Source: an uncultured Clostridium sp.
GTDB taxonomy: Bacteria > Bacillota > Clostridia > TANB77 > CAG-508
Assembly (NCBI GenBank): GCA_947643945.1
Contig: CANRXN010000028.1
Coordinates: 1-8,573, forward strand
Direction: 5' to 3'
DNA: 8,573 bases
Shown here: in pieces, positions 1 to 7,718 of the stretch
Position numbering within the stretch: position 1 is the first letter of the stretch
How the letters are laid out: every line of letters starts with the position of its first letter
Translations under genes and position numbers: made by a program
Notes under the pieces: generated by a model
Told to the model about the DNA's origin: nothing
The model's database searches: none
What the model saw: only the letters and a program-made list of their open reading frames with translations

Positions 1-1204
1 AAAGCTTCCTTTAAAGCAGAATGGAAAGTAAATGAAAAATCTGTTATGTTTGAATCACCAAAGCTTTACAATGAATCAGGATTTAAAAAAGAACAAGAGG
101 CTAAAGACTTTATTACCAGTTTAAAGCGGAAAAACAGCAGTAATCAGTGAATTGAAAAAATCTAAGCAAAAAGAAAATGCACCACTATTATTCAATCTAG
201 CAGAAATCCAAAATGAATGTACCAAACGCTTTAAAATTAAGCCAGATACTACCCTAGAAATCATTCAAAATTTATATGAAAAAAAATTAGTAACCTATCC
301 TAGAACGGATGCAAGAGTTTTATCAACAGCAGTTGCTAAAGAAATATCAAAAAACTTAAATGGCATAACGAGAGGATTGAAAGACGAAGAAATACAAGGC
401 TATATCAAAAAAATGGTGGACGAAAAGTATGCTACTAAGTTAGCCAAAACCAAATATGTTAATGATAGTAAAATTACTGATCACTATGCCATCATTCCAA
501 CCGGACAAGGATACGAAAATTATAATCAATTACCAGATTTACAAAAACAAATATATAAAGTAATTGTGAAAAGATTTTTAGCGATTTTTTATCCACCAGC
601 TGAATATAGCAAGGTACAAGTGACGGTAAATATTGAAAATGAGACGTTTCATTGTAGTGGAAAAGTATGTGTAAAGCAAGGATTTTTAGAAATTTTAAAG
701 CCAAAGACAGAGGTGAAAGAAAAACAAGAAGATAATAACTTGGAGATATTAAAAACCTTAAAAAAAGGACAAACTGTAGAAGTTAAGAATTTTGAAATAA
801 AAGATGCAGAAACCTCGCCACCAACTAGATATAATTCAGGGTCTATTATTCTTGCCATGGAAAATGCGGGAAAATTAATTGAAGAAGAAGAACTAAGAGA
901 GCAAATCAAAGGAGCAGGAATTGGAACCAGTGCAACCAGAGCAGAAATTATGAAAAAATTAGAAAAGATTAAGTATATCGAAATTAATTCTAAAACACAA
1001 ATTATTACACCAACTGATAAAGGAGAAAGAATTTATGATATTGTTTACCATTCTATGCCAGATATGCTAAACCCAAAACTTACTGCTAGTTGGGAAAAAG
1101 GACTTGATATGGTGGCGAAAAAAGAAATTCAACCAGAGGAATTTATGACCAAATTAAAGAGTTACATTCATTCTAAGTTTGATAAATTAGTGGTGAAAAT
1201 GTAA
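1..1204 (+). CDS. topB: DNA topoisomerase III, C-terminal part, with a +1 shift at CGG
   Basis: Type IA topoisomerase that cuts and passes single DNA strands to relax or decatenate DNA. The start lies before the window, and about 400 C-terminal residues are present. Bases 1-126 are open in one frame and 128-1204 in the +1 frame. Skipping C127 joins ...FITSLK to GKTAVISELKKSK, which leads into NAPLLFNLAEIQ, the family's 'PPPLY.L..LQ' stretch. The catalytic tyrosine is in LVTYPRTDARVLS (TAT at 296-298). GIGTSATRAEIMKKLEK matches the conserved G.G..ATRA.I segment. The tail LTASWEKGLDMVAKKE is typical of bacterial Topo III, and no zinc-finger cysteines follow. Without the shift, translation would stop at TGA 148-150. 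The ATG at 152 is an internal Met, not a start. A terminator follows directly. The type IA call is firm; TopB rather than TopA rests on the PRTDARVLS and ATRAEI style and the missing zinc fingers. Confidence 0.87.
127..129 (+). other. +1 recoding site 1: in-frame CGG (AAG CGG A) in topB
   Basis: Seen: the zero-frame codon after Lys AAG is CGG. Reading it as Arg gives a TGA stop seven codons later (148-150). Skipping C127 gives GGA (Gly) and the conserved topoisomerase sequence continues to 1204. There is no AGGAGG-like stimulator just upstream and no homopolymer slip site at the shift. Inferred: ribosomal +1 shift, or CGGA read as Gly. Confidence 0.8.
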
Positions 1205-1207
1205 AAG

Positions 1208-1239
1208 CAGGGCGGTAAAAAATCACCACCCTGTTTTTT
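1208..1239 (+). terminator. Rho-independent terminator of topB
   Basis: Stem 1208-1216 (CAGGGCGGT) pairs with 1225-1233 (ACCACCCTG) with one C-A mismatch at 1213/1228. The loop has 8 bases and is followed by six T (1234-1239). It begins 4 bases after the topB stop, so topB is the last gene of its transcript. Confidence 0.88.
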
Positions 1240-1259
1240 GAACAGCTTGAAGTTTTAGA

Positions 1260-1438
1260 TTATAGCAAACCTAAGGCTGCCGGACAGCGAACGACATTTC
1301 CTGCGCCATTTATGCAATGATTGGGAATTACCCCGAACATTTTGTGTGCCTTTTTTTGTGTAGCTACCTGATTGTTAGCATGCCAACAAGAACCGTTGCA
1401 CTGTTTGCATATTCTCTTTTTAGTTCCGGTGAAATCAT
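1260..1438 (-). pseudogene. Small broken gene of unknown function
   Basis: I do not recognise this gene. On the minus strand an ATG at 1438 follows a good ribosome binding site (AAAGGAA, 1446-1452) and a promoter (1502-1530). The first frame gives MISPELKREYANSATVLVGM and stops at TAG 1366-1364 after 24 codons. The -1 frame continues from about 1373 for some 37 codons to TAA 1262-1260, with a plausible run that includes KMFGVIPNHCINGAG. Inserting one base near 1373 (ACA AAT CAG) would join the two into roughly 60 residues. This break differs from the others in the window: it needs -1 (or +2), not +1, and no CGG codon is involved. The stretch is about 42% GC by hand count, above its neighbours, and it uses CGC and CCG. 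This fits imported or decaying DNA. The opposite-strand open frame here is a shadow. The downstream half could be coincidental. Confidence 0.4.
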
Positions 1439-1455
1439 AATACTGTTCCTTTCTG

Positions 1456-1474
1456 CCATTGAGCGTATCAATGG
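1456..1474 (-). promoter_or_regulatory. Perfect hairpin in the leader of the small minus-strand gene
   Basis: CCATTGA (1456-1462) and TCAATGG (1468-1474) form a perfect 7-bp inverted repeat around a 5-base loop. It lies between the minus-strand promoter and the ribosome binding site at 1446-1452, so it would be in the 5' leader of the transcript. A role in translation control or mRNA stability, or as a protein site, is inference. Confidence 0.45.
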
Positions 1475-1501
1475 ACTTTCAAAAATTTATAGTACAACTC
1501 T

Positions 1502-1530
1502 ATTATACCATAAATTAACATAAATGGAAA
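1502..1530 (-). promoter_or_regulatory. Sigma-70/SigA-type promoter for the small minus-strand gene
   Basis: Minus-strand -10 box TATAAT (1502-1507, perfect) and -35 box TTTCCA (1525-1530, four of six matches to TTGACA), separated by 17 bases. The ATG at 1438 lies about 60 bases downstream. The promoter sits directly after the SDR stop codon. Confidence 0.6.
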
Positions 1531-1544
1531 ATTATAAAAATAAC

Positions 1545-2457
1545 CTAAACAATCGTCCCACCATTTACATGAATTACCTGACCAGTAACATATCTGGCAT
1601 CATCACTTGCCAAATACAAATAAGCAGGAGCTACCTCAAAAGGTTGACCAGCACGCTTTAAAGGAGTATCTGTACCAAACACTTCTACTTGCTCTTCCGT
1701 AAAGGAGGCAGGAATAAGAGGTGTCCAAATAGGACCAGGAGCCACAGCATTCACCCTAATTTTTTGATCTGCTAGCGATAAAGCCAAAGACTTCGTAAAC
1801 ACAGAAATAGCACCTTTTGTGCTAGAATAATCAATCAAATCTTTTTTTCCTTCATAAGCAGTAACGGAAGTGGTATTAATAATACTACTATTCGCTTCAA
1901 GATATGGTAAAACAGCTTTAGTTAAATAAAAAAAGGAAAAAATATTAGTCTCGAAAGTATCACGAAGTTGCTTAGCAGTAATATCCAAAATACTATTTTG
2001 AGGAAATTGAACACCACAATTATTAATTAAAACATCAATCTTTCCAAAAGTTTGCAAAGTATGCTGAACAATCTGTGACGAAAAACCTTCGTTTCTTAAA
2101 TCGCCAGCTAGTAAAAGACAGCGACGTCCATACCCTTCTACTAGTTGTTTTGTAACATTAGCATCTTCATGCTCATTTAAGTAAACAATTACAATATCGG
2201 CTCCTTCTTTGGCAAACAAAACAGAAACAGCTCTACCAATTCCACTATCTCCACCAGAAACAATAACAACCTTATCTTGTAATTTTCCACTTGGAATATA
2301 ATTTTGATTGTCAAAAATAGGAGGAGGAGTCATAAGATATTCTAAACCGAGGTTGTACATCTTGATGTTGTTTTGGAAAAGTAAGAGGAGTTCTTAAATT
2401 TTGATTCTTAAAACCAATGTATGGATATTCTGGGTAATTGTAAAAAATGAAAACCAT
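1545..2457 (-). CDS. Short-chain dehydrogenase/reductase with a +1 shift at CGG near its N-terminus
   Basis: NAD(P)-dependent oxidoreductase of the classical SDR fold; substrate unknown. The cofactor motif SGGDSGIG is at residues 67-74 (numbered from the 2457 start), NNCG at 145-148, catalytic Ser about 197, and YSSTK with Tyr210/Lys214. The tail GQVIHVNGG is typical. It belongs to the YhxC/YhdF-like group, whose N-terminus carries an 'F(P)xQHQ..PG.E..M.P.P' signature. That signature is present here but split: FPKQHQDVQP is encoded up to 2350, then the codon CGG (2349-2347), then GLEYLMTPPPIF in the +1 frame. A conventional call would start at ATG 2360, which has no ribosome binding site and would discard the signature. 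The true start is uncertain. ATG 2457 directly abuts AAGGAG (2463-2458). ATT 2448 has better spacing, and ATG 2481 is also in frame. Full product about 303 residues from 2457; stop TAG. Confidence 0.85.
2347..2349 (-). other. +1 recoding site 2: in-frame CGG (CCT CGG T) in the SDR gene
   Basis: Read on the minus strand, ...GTA CAA CCT CGG TTT. Skipping C (base 2349) gives CCT GGT TTA GAA TAT, that is P-G-L-E-Y, restoring the conserved QPG.EY segment of the family. This is the only one of the six sites whose glycine codon is GGT rather than GGA. Confidence 0.75.
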
Positions 2458-2502
2458 CTCCTTAAAAATAATCTTATACATAGTATATAAAAAAATAGTA
2501 AA

Positions 2503-2526
2503 TTTATGCTTTCATTTTTGCATAAA
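2503..2526. repeat. Inverted repeat in the SDR/mfd divergent promoter region
   Basis: TTTATGC (2503-2509) and GCATAAA (2520-2526) form a perfect 7-bp dyad with a 10-base spacer. It overlaps the -35 region of the mfd promoter, a position suited to an operator. Such short A/T-rich dyads also arise by chance. Confidence 0.3.
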
Positions 2527-2552
2527 ATATAGTATAATATTAGCATTAGGAG
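2510..2552 (+). promoter_or_regulatory. mfd promoter (-10) and ribosome binding site
   Basis: A perfect -10 box TATAAT lies at 2533-2538. The -35 region at about 2510-2515 is weak. AGGAG at 2548-2552 is six bases before the mfd ATG (2559). The divergent SDR gene starts at about 2457, so the roughly 100-base gap must hold promoters for both. A possible minus-strand -10 (TATACT) is at 2482-2487. Confidence 0.6.
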
Positions 2553-2558
2553 AAAAAC

Positions 2559-5500
2559 ATGAATACAATTTTAGGAGAACTTGGTAAATCAACAAAATTT
2601 ATTGATATACTAAAACAAATCGAAAACAAAACAAGTCCGGTAGCAATATCGGGCTTAACTGACGTAGGCGAAATTCAAATAGCAGTAGCAATTCATGAAT
2701 TTGGAAAAAAGCCAATTTGCATTTTAACCTACAACGAAATCCAAGCCAAAAAATTATACGAAAACCTACAATACTTTACCGAAAATGTCGTATTCTTTCC
2801 CAAAAAAGAAATCGTAACCTATGATTACATAGCAGAAAGCAAAGACTTACCCTACCAAAGAATTGAGGCTTTAAATAAAATCAAATCCAAGAAAAACTTA
2901 GTGGTAGTTACTACCATTGAAGCAGCCATGCAAAAATTGCCAACGAAAAAAACATTATATGATGGGGAATTAAGCTTTGAAGTAGGAAAAAGTTATCCCT
3001 TAGAAGAAATCAAGAAAAAGTTAGTAAAATTAGGCTATGTAAGATGTGATCTAATTGAAGGAAGAGGACAATTCTCCGTTCGAGGAGGAATTGTAGACAT
3101 TGCCAACAACGAGCAAATAGGAATAAGAATTGAATTTTGGGGCGATGAAGTAGACTCCATTCGAAGCTTTAACATTACTACTCAAAGGTCAATCAAAACA
3201 CTAGAAAAAGTGGCTATTTGCCCAGCCCATGAATACCTATTAGAAGATACCATAGAAAACATTTGTAAAAAAATAAAACAGACGGCAAATAATATAAAAG
3301 AGCAAGAAATAATAGAAGAAGACATCGAGCAAATAAAAGCGGGAAATTACATTAGTAAAATAGACAAATATTTTAATAGTTTTTATGAAAAACAAGAAAC
3401 GATATTTAACTATTTATCTAGTAATTACTGTATATTTTTAGACGAAATAGGCAAAATAAAACAAAGAGCCACCAACATTTCTGCGGATACCAATCATTTA
3501 ATCAAAGCAATCCTTGAAAAAGAAAAAATAGTACCAGATGCCATAAACAAATTAATAACCTATGAAGAAATAGAACAAATCTTACAAAATAAGCAAATTG
3601 TGTATATAGAAAAACAAGACGTAGAAAACAAATTACTAAGTGCAAAATTTAAATTTCCCTATCGTGAAGTAAATTACTATAAAAGCGAAATCGAAAACCT
3701 AGTAGAAGATGTAAAAAAAGCCATCCAGGAAAAGAAGAAAATATATCTATTAGTGGATACCAAGGAAAAAGCAAAAAAACTACAAAGCCTATTAAATGAA
3801 AAAGAAATTTTTAATAAAATTGAGGAAAAATTAGACCAAACTATAATCGTAAAATCAGTAGAAAATATTGTAACCATCACAATAGGTAAGTTATCTGCAG
3901 GGTTTGAAGCTTACGATTTAAACCAATTAGTGATAGTAGCCAATGACTTAATTGATGGTGAAAAACGAAAAGGAAAAATTACCAATAAAGCTTTTAAAGA
4001 AGGCGAAAAAGTAGTATTTGCCGATCTAAAAATTGGAGATTATGTAGTTCATAAAAGATATGGAATTGGTATTTACATCGGTGTAAACACCATAAAAGCA
4101 GATGGAACCATCAAAGATTATATCAAAATCAAATATAAAAATGACGATATTCTATACATTCCAACTAGTGACTTAGATGCTATTCGAAAATATATAGGAG
4201 GAGATGCCATCCAGCCTAAAATCAATCGTTTGGGCGGGAAAGACTGGGAAAACACAAAAGCAAAAGTAAAAAACAATCTAAGAGAAGTTGCCAAAGAATT
4301 AATCGAATTATATGCCAAAAGAGAGAAAATACAAGGATTTAGCTTTAGTAAAGACACGCCTTGGCAAAACGAATTTGAAGCCCAATTTCCTTACCAAGAA
4401 ACGGATGACCAATTGCGTTGCATTGAAGAAGTAAAAAAAGATATGGAAATGGCAAAACCAATGGATAGACTACTTTGTGGTGATGTTGGGTATGGAAAAA
4501 CAGAAGTAGCCTTAAGAGCAGGTTTTAAAGCAGTTATGGATCAAAAGCAAGTAGCTTACTTAGCACCAACTACTGTGTTAGCTGAGCAACAGTATCAAGA
4601 ATTTAAAACTAGAGTAAAAGATTTTCCTATTAAAGTAGAAATTTTAAACCGATTCAAAAGTAAAAAATATCAAGAAGAAGTAATAAAAAAATTAAAATTA
4701 GGAGAAGTAGACATCGTAATTGGAACCCACAGACTACTTAGCCAAGACGTAGAATTTAAAGACTTAGGACTATTAATTGTAGACGAAGAACACCGTTTTG
4801 GCGTAAAAGCAAAAGAAAAAATCAAGCAGCTAAAAACCAATGTAGATGTATTAACCATGACAGCAACACCAATTCCAAGAACCATGCACATGTCAATCGT
4901 GGGAATTCGTGATATGTCAGTCATTTACGAGCCACCCCATAACAGAAAACCAGTACAAACCTATGTATTAGAATATGACCAAGAAGTAGTAAAAGAAGCA
5001 ATCACCAAAGAATTAGAAAGAGGTGGTCAAGTATTTTACCTATTTAATAACGTCCAAGGCATTGAAAAAAAAGCAGACGACCTATCAAAACTAGTACCAG
5101 AAGCAAATGTAGTATATGCCCATGGGAAAATGACAGGAGCCAAAATTGAAGACATCATGAAAGAATTTATCGAAGGAAAAACCAATGTGCTAGTTTGTAC
5201 CACCATACTAGAATCTGGAATAGACATTCCAAATGCTAACACGATAATCGTGGAAAACGCAGATAGAATGGGGCTTGCCCAACTATATCAAATACGAGGA
5301 AGAGTAGGAAGAGCTGATAAACAAGCCTATAGTTATATCACTTACAAAAAAGATAAATTATTAACCGAAATAGCAGACAAAAGGCTAAAAGCCATCAAGG
5401 AATTTACCGAATTTGGTTCTGGCTTTAAAATTGCTATGCGTGACTTAGAAATTAGAGGAGCTGGAAGTTTACTCCGGAGAAATTCAATCAGGACACCTAG

Positions 5501-6069
5501 AGCAAGTAGGGTATGACACCTATTGTAACTTACTAGACGAAGTAGTAAAAGAAATGAAAGGCATCAAAGTAGAACCAGAAGTAGACCTTCAAATTGACTT
5601 AGATGTAACCAGTTACATACCAGACGAATACATACCAGATGCTAACCAAAAAATAGAAATCTATCAAAACATCGCACTATGTAAAAACGAACAAAACATT
5701 CAAGACGTAATTGACGAAATCATTGACCGTTTTGGAAACATGCCACACGAACTTGAAAACCTAATTGCCATTGCCAGAATAAAATACTTGAGCAAGCGAC
5801 TAAATATAAGCAAAATAGCCAGCAAAAATGTGCCCAAAACCAGTAGCAACAGTATGAGAATAAATGAAAAAACAGCAGTAGTATTTACCTTTGAACCAAA
5901 CAAATTTGAATTAGACCTAAATGAACTAGTTAAAAAATATGGCAACAAAATCAAATTCACAAATGGTATCAAACCAATAATAACCTTGCAAATAGAGCCA
6001 AACAACGAAAGACAAATCTTAAATGACGTAACAGAATTTTTGAAGAGGGATTTAGGGGACGTTCCTTAA
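2559..6069 (+). CDS. mfd: Transcription-repair coupling factor Mfd, with a +1 shift at CGG
   Basis: Mfd is a DNA translocase that removes stalled RNA polymerase and recruits UvrA for nucleotide excision repair. Domains in order: UvrB-like module (about residues 1-330), the CarD-like RNA polymerase interaction domain (about 487-545, IGDYVVHKRYGIGIYIG), the two-lobed helicase motor with Walker A GDVGYGKT (641-648), DEEH (742-745), TATP (768-771) and QIRGRVGR (911-918), then the C-terminal regulatory domain (SYIPDEYIPDANQKIEIYQN). Residues 1-972 are in one frame and 197 more follow in the +1 frame after C5475 is skipped. This joins RGAGSLL to GEIQSGHLEQVGYD, matching the family's RGAGNLLG..QSGH. 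Total 1,169 residues, normal for Mfd (E. coli 1,148, B. subtilis 1,177). Without the shift it would stop at TGA 5514-5516 and lose the last domain. The final residues RDLGDVP are encoded by an inverted repeat that supplies the stop codon. Confidence 0.96.
5475..5477 (+). other. +1 recoding site 3: in-frame CGG (CTC CGG A) in mfd
   Basis: The zero frame reads TTA CTC CGG AGA AAT and stops at 5514-5516. Skipping C5475 gives TTA CTC GGA GAA ATT CAA, that is L-L-G-E-I-Q, the highly conserved LLG..QSGH motif of Mfd. The CGG is codon 973 and the first in-frame CGG of the gene. Eight other CGG trinucleotides in mfd lie out of phase and cause no break. Confidence 0.88.
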
Positions 6070-6112
6070 AATCCCGCTTTTAGGGATTTTAAGGAACGTC
6101 CCCTAAATCCCT
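6046..6112. repeat. Perfect 30-bp inverted repeat across the mfd 3' end (MITE/REP-like)
   Basis: Left arm 6046-6075 and right arm 6083-6112 are exact reverse complements, with a 7-base loop (6076-6082). The arms contain GGGGACGTTCC / GGAACGTCCCC and are richer in GC than the flanking genes. The left arm encodes the last residues and the TAA stop of mfd (6067-6069); the right arm ends just before the ribosome binding site of the next gene. No T-run follows, so it is not a standard terminator. From memory, similar GGGACGTTCC palindromes recur in many bacterial genomes as REP-like or IS200/RAYT-associated repeats; that link is inference. In the transcript it would form a very stable hairpin between two operon genes. 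Confidence 0.85.
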
Positions 6113-6129
6113 GTGAAAAGGAGAGAAAA

Positions 6130-6921
6130 ATGCAAACCATAACAAGTAAAGATAACGAGTTTATCAAGCATATCAAAAAGCTAAAAGATAAGAAGTATCG
6201 TAAGATGAGCAATGAATATGTAGTAGAGGGAATCAAGCTAGTAGAAGAAGCCATTATGGAAAAAGCACCAATTAAGCAAATTGTATTATGTGACGATTGC
6301 GAAAAAAATGCAGCGATTCCAAAAGATTTAATGTATGAAATTGCAAAACACGAATGTGTCTATGTAACGGAAAAGCTTTTTAACTATATCTCTACGGTTC
6401 AAACACCACAAGGAATTTTAGCGATACTTTCAAAAAATGGACAAGACCTCCCAATTGATTATACCCAAGATATTATAGTTGCTTTAGACGATGTGCAAGA
6501 CCCAGGTAACCTAGGAACTATTTTAAGAACGGTTGATAGCATTGGATTAACACAAATACTGATATCCAAAGAAACAGCGGATAGCTACAATCCAAAAGTG
6601 GTACGTTCTACCATGGGGGCTATTTTTCGTGTGAAAATAATTGAATGTGAGGATTTAAAACAAACCTTAAAAGACCTTAAAAAACACAAATTTAAGATTG
6701 TAGTATCTTCCTTGCAAACCGATCATACGATTTATGATATTGATTATCACAAAAAAGTAATTATAATTGGAAATGAAGCAAATGGCGTAAGAAAAGAAAT
6801 CCAAGACTTTGCTGATGAAAAAATAAAAATTCCAATGCTAGGAAAAACCGAAAGCTTAAATGCTTCTGTTGCAACTGGTATTATATTGTATGAGTATGTG
6901 AGGCAAAAAAGGAGGAATTAA
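6130..6921 (+). CDS. SpoU/TrmH-family RNA 2'-O-methyltransferase
   Basis: SAM-dependent enzyme methylating a ribose 2'-OH in rRNA or tRNA; it resembles the RlmB/TsnR/YsgA-type proteins. 263 residues, normal length. An N-terminal substrate-binding part (about 1-100, with NEYVVEGIKLVEEA) precedes the SPOUT knot domain. The three family motifs are present: DPGNLGTILRT from residue 124, GNEANG at 214-219, and IPMLGKTESLNASVA with SLNAS at 242-246. The ATG at 6130 follows AAGGAGA (6118-6124). It lies 60 bases after mfd, with the inverted repeat between them, and its stop is one base before the trmL start, so the three probably form an operon. It has no in-frame CGG and needs no frameshift, which makes it the internal control among these genes. 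The exact target nucleotide cannot be told from sequence. Confidence 0.92.
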   Translation: MQTITSKDNEFIKHIKKLKDKKYRKMSNEYVVEGIKLVEEAIMEKAPIKQIVLCDDCEKNAAIPKDLMYEIAKHECVYVTEKLFNYISTVQTPQGILAILSKNGQDLPIDYTQDIIVALDDVQDPGNLGTILRTVDSIGLTQILISKETADSYNPKVVRSTMGAIFRVKIIECEDLKQTLKDLKKHKFKIVVSSLQTDHTIYDIDYHKKVIIIGNEANGVRKEIQDFADEKIKIPMLGKTESLNASVATGIILYEYVRQKRRN

Positions 6922-6922
6922 T

Positions 6923-7430
6923 TTGAAAAAGATAAATGTCGTAATGGTTGAACCAGAAATACCACAAAATACGCGGAAATATTGCAAGGACTTGTGCGAT
7001 AACGGGAGCAAAATTGCATTTAGTGCATCCATTGGGATTTAAGATAGACGAAAAATCATTAAAAAGGGCTGGATTAGATTATTGGGATAAAATAGAAATA
7101 GAAGAGCATAATTCATTAGAAGAATTTTTAAGAAAATATCCACCAGACAATCATAATATGTTTTTTGCCACAACTAAAGGAAAAACGAAATATACAGATA
7201 TGGATTATTCAAAAATGGAGGAAATATTTGTATTATATGGTAAAGAAACAAAGGGATTGCCAGAGTGGCTTTTAGAAAAGTATTTAAATGCAAAGACAAT
7301 AAGAATACCAATGCTACCAACCTTAAGGTCACTAAATTTGTCAAATTCAGTTGCTATTATTACTTATGAAATTTTAAGGCAACAAGAATTTAAGAATTTA
7401 CAAGAAACGAGTACATATTTTGATAAATAA
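6923..7430 (+). CDS. trmL: tRNA (cytidine/uridine-34-2'-O)-methyltransferase TrmL, with a +1 shift at CGG
   Basis: SPOUT enzyme that 2'-O-methylates the wobble base of tRNA-Leu species. The start is TTG 6923-6925, seven bases after AGGAGG (6910-6915) and one base after the upstream stop. Codons 1-17 encode MKKINVVMVEPEIPQNT. The next codon is CGG; skipping C6974 gives GNIARTCAITGAKLHLV, so the family's hallmark EPEIPQNTGNIARTC is split exactly at the CGG. Later motifs are LYGKETKGLP and IPMLPTLRSLNLSNSVAI (SAM-binding knot). Full length 168 residues, slightly above the usual 150-160. Without the shift a 39-codon peptide ends at TAA just after 7035. An in-frame TTG at 6948 in the second frame has no ribosome binding site and would lose the first motif. 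A terminator follows. Confidence 0.93.
6974..6976 (+). other. +1 recoding site 4: in-frame CGG (ACG CGG A) in trmL
   Basis: The zero frame reads CAA AAT ACG CGG AAA TAT. Skipping C6974 gives CAA AAT ACG GGA AAT ATT GCA AGG, that is Q-N-T-G-N-I-A-R, a near-invariant TrmL motif. A few codons on, ACG GGA (7002-7007) encodes Thr-Gly with no extra C, showing that the same residue pair is normally written without it. Confidence 0.9.
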
Positions 7431-7473
7431 ATTTTAATTTTCTGAGAATTTTTTACAAAAAACGATGTAGAAA

Positions 7474-7512
7474 CTTAAGAAGTTTTGTCGAATCTTAGGA
7501 AGCTTTGTCGAA
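7474..7512 (+). repeat. Imperfect 19-bp tandem direct repeat before the terminator
   Basis: Copies at 7474-7492 and 7494-7512 differ at two positions (CTTAAGAAGTTTTG versus CTTAGGAAGCTTTG, both followed by TCGAA). The second copy supplies the left arm of the terminator. The first could pair more weakly with the same right arm, so it may be only a duplicated arm. Confidence 0.6.
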
Positions 7513-7535
7513 AATATTGCAAAGCTTCCTATTTT
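7496..7535 (+). terminator. Rho-independent terminator of the mfd-trmH-type-trmL operon
   Basis: A perfect 12-bp stem, TAGGAAGCTTTG (7496-7507) with CAAAGCTTCCTA (7520-7531), a 12-base loop, then TTTT and a further T-rich stretch. It lies 65 bases after the trmL stop. The rest of the gap to 7705 is very A/T-rich, with a possible weak -10 (TATAAA, 7567-7572) and no gene I can support. Confidence 0.82.
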
Positions 7536-7718
7536 GTGTTTTAATTAATATAGTTTTCATATCCAATATAAAATTTGTTCAAAATTTAATTCTTAAATTA
7601 AATCGAGGCAATAAAAAATCAAAAAGAAATCAGGTGATAAAAATAAAATAGAAATATTTTTACTAATCAATCAAATTAACTTCAAAAAGCAAAAAAGATG
7701 AAATTAGGAGGAATTATA

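Noticed and set aside
1317..1523. Plus-strand 68-codon open frame with hydrophobic content
   Set aside because: It lacks a ribosome binding site and lies opposite a minus-strand gene start that has a promoter and ribosome binding site. It is best explained as a shadow.
5455..5480. A prfB-like frameshift with an upstream Shine-Dalgarno-like stimulator in mfd
   Set aside because: AGAGGAG is present upstream but too far away (about 15-20 bases), and the other five sites lack any such sequence. The shift codon is CGG, not a stop.
6046..6112. The 30-bp inverted repeat as an mfd terminator
   Set aside because: No T-run follows either arm, and the next gene's ribosome binding site starts a few bases later, so the operon probably continues through it.
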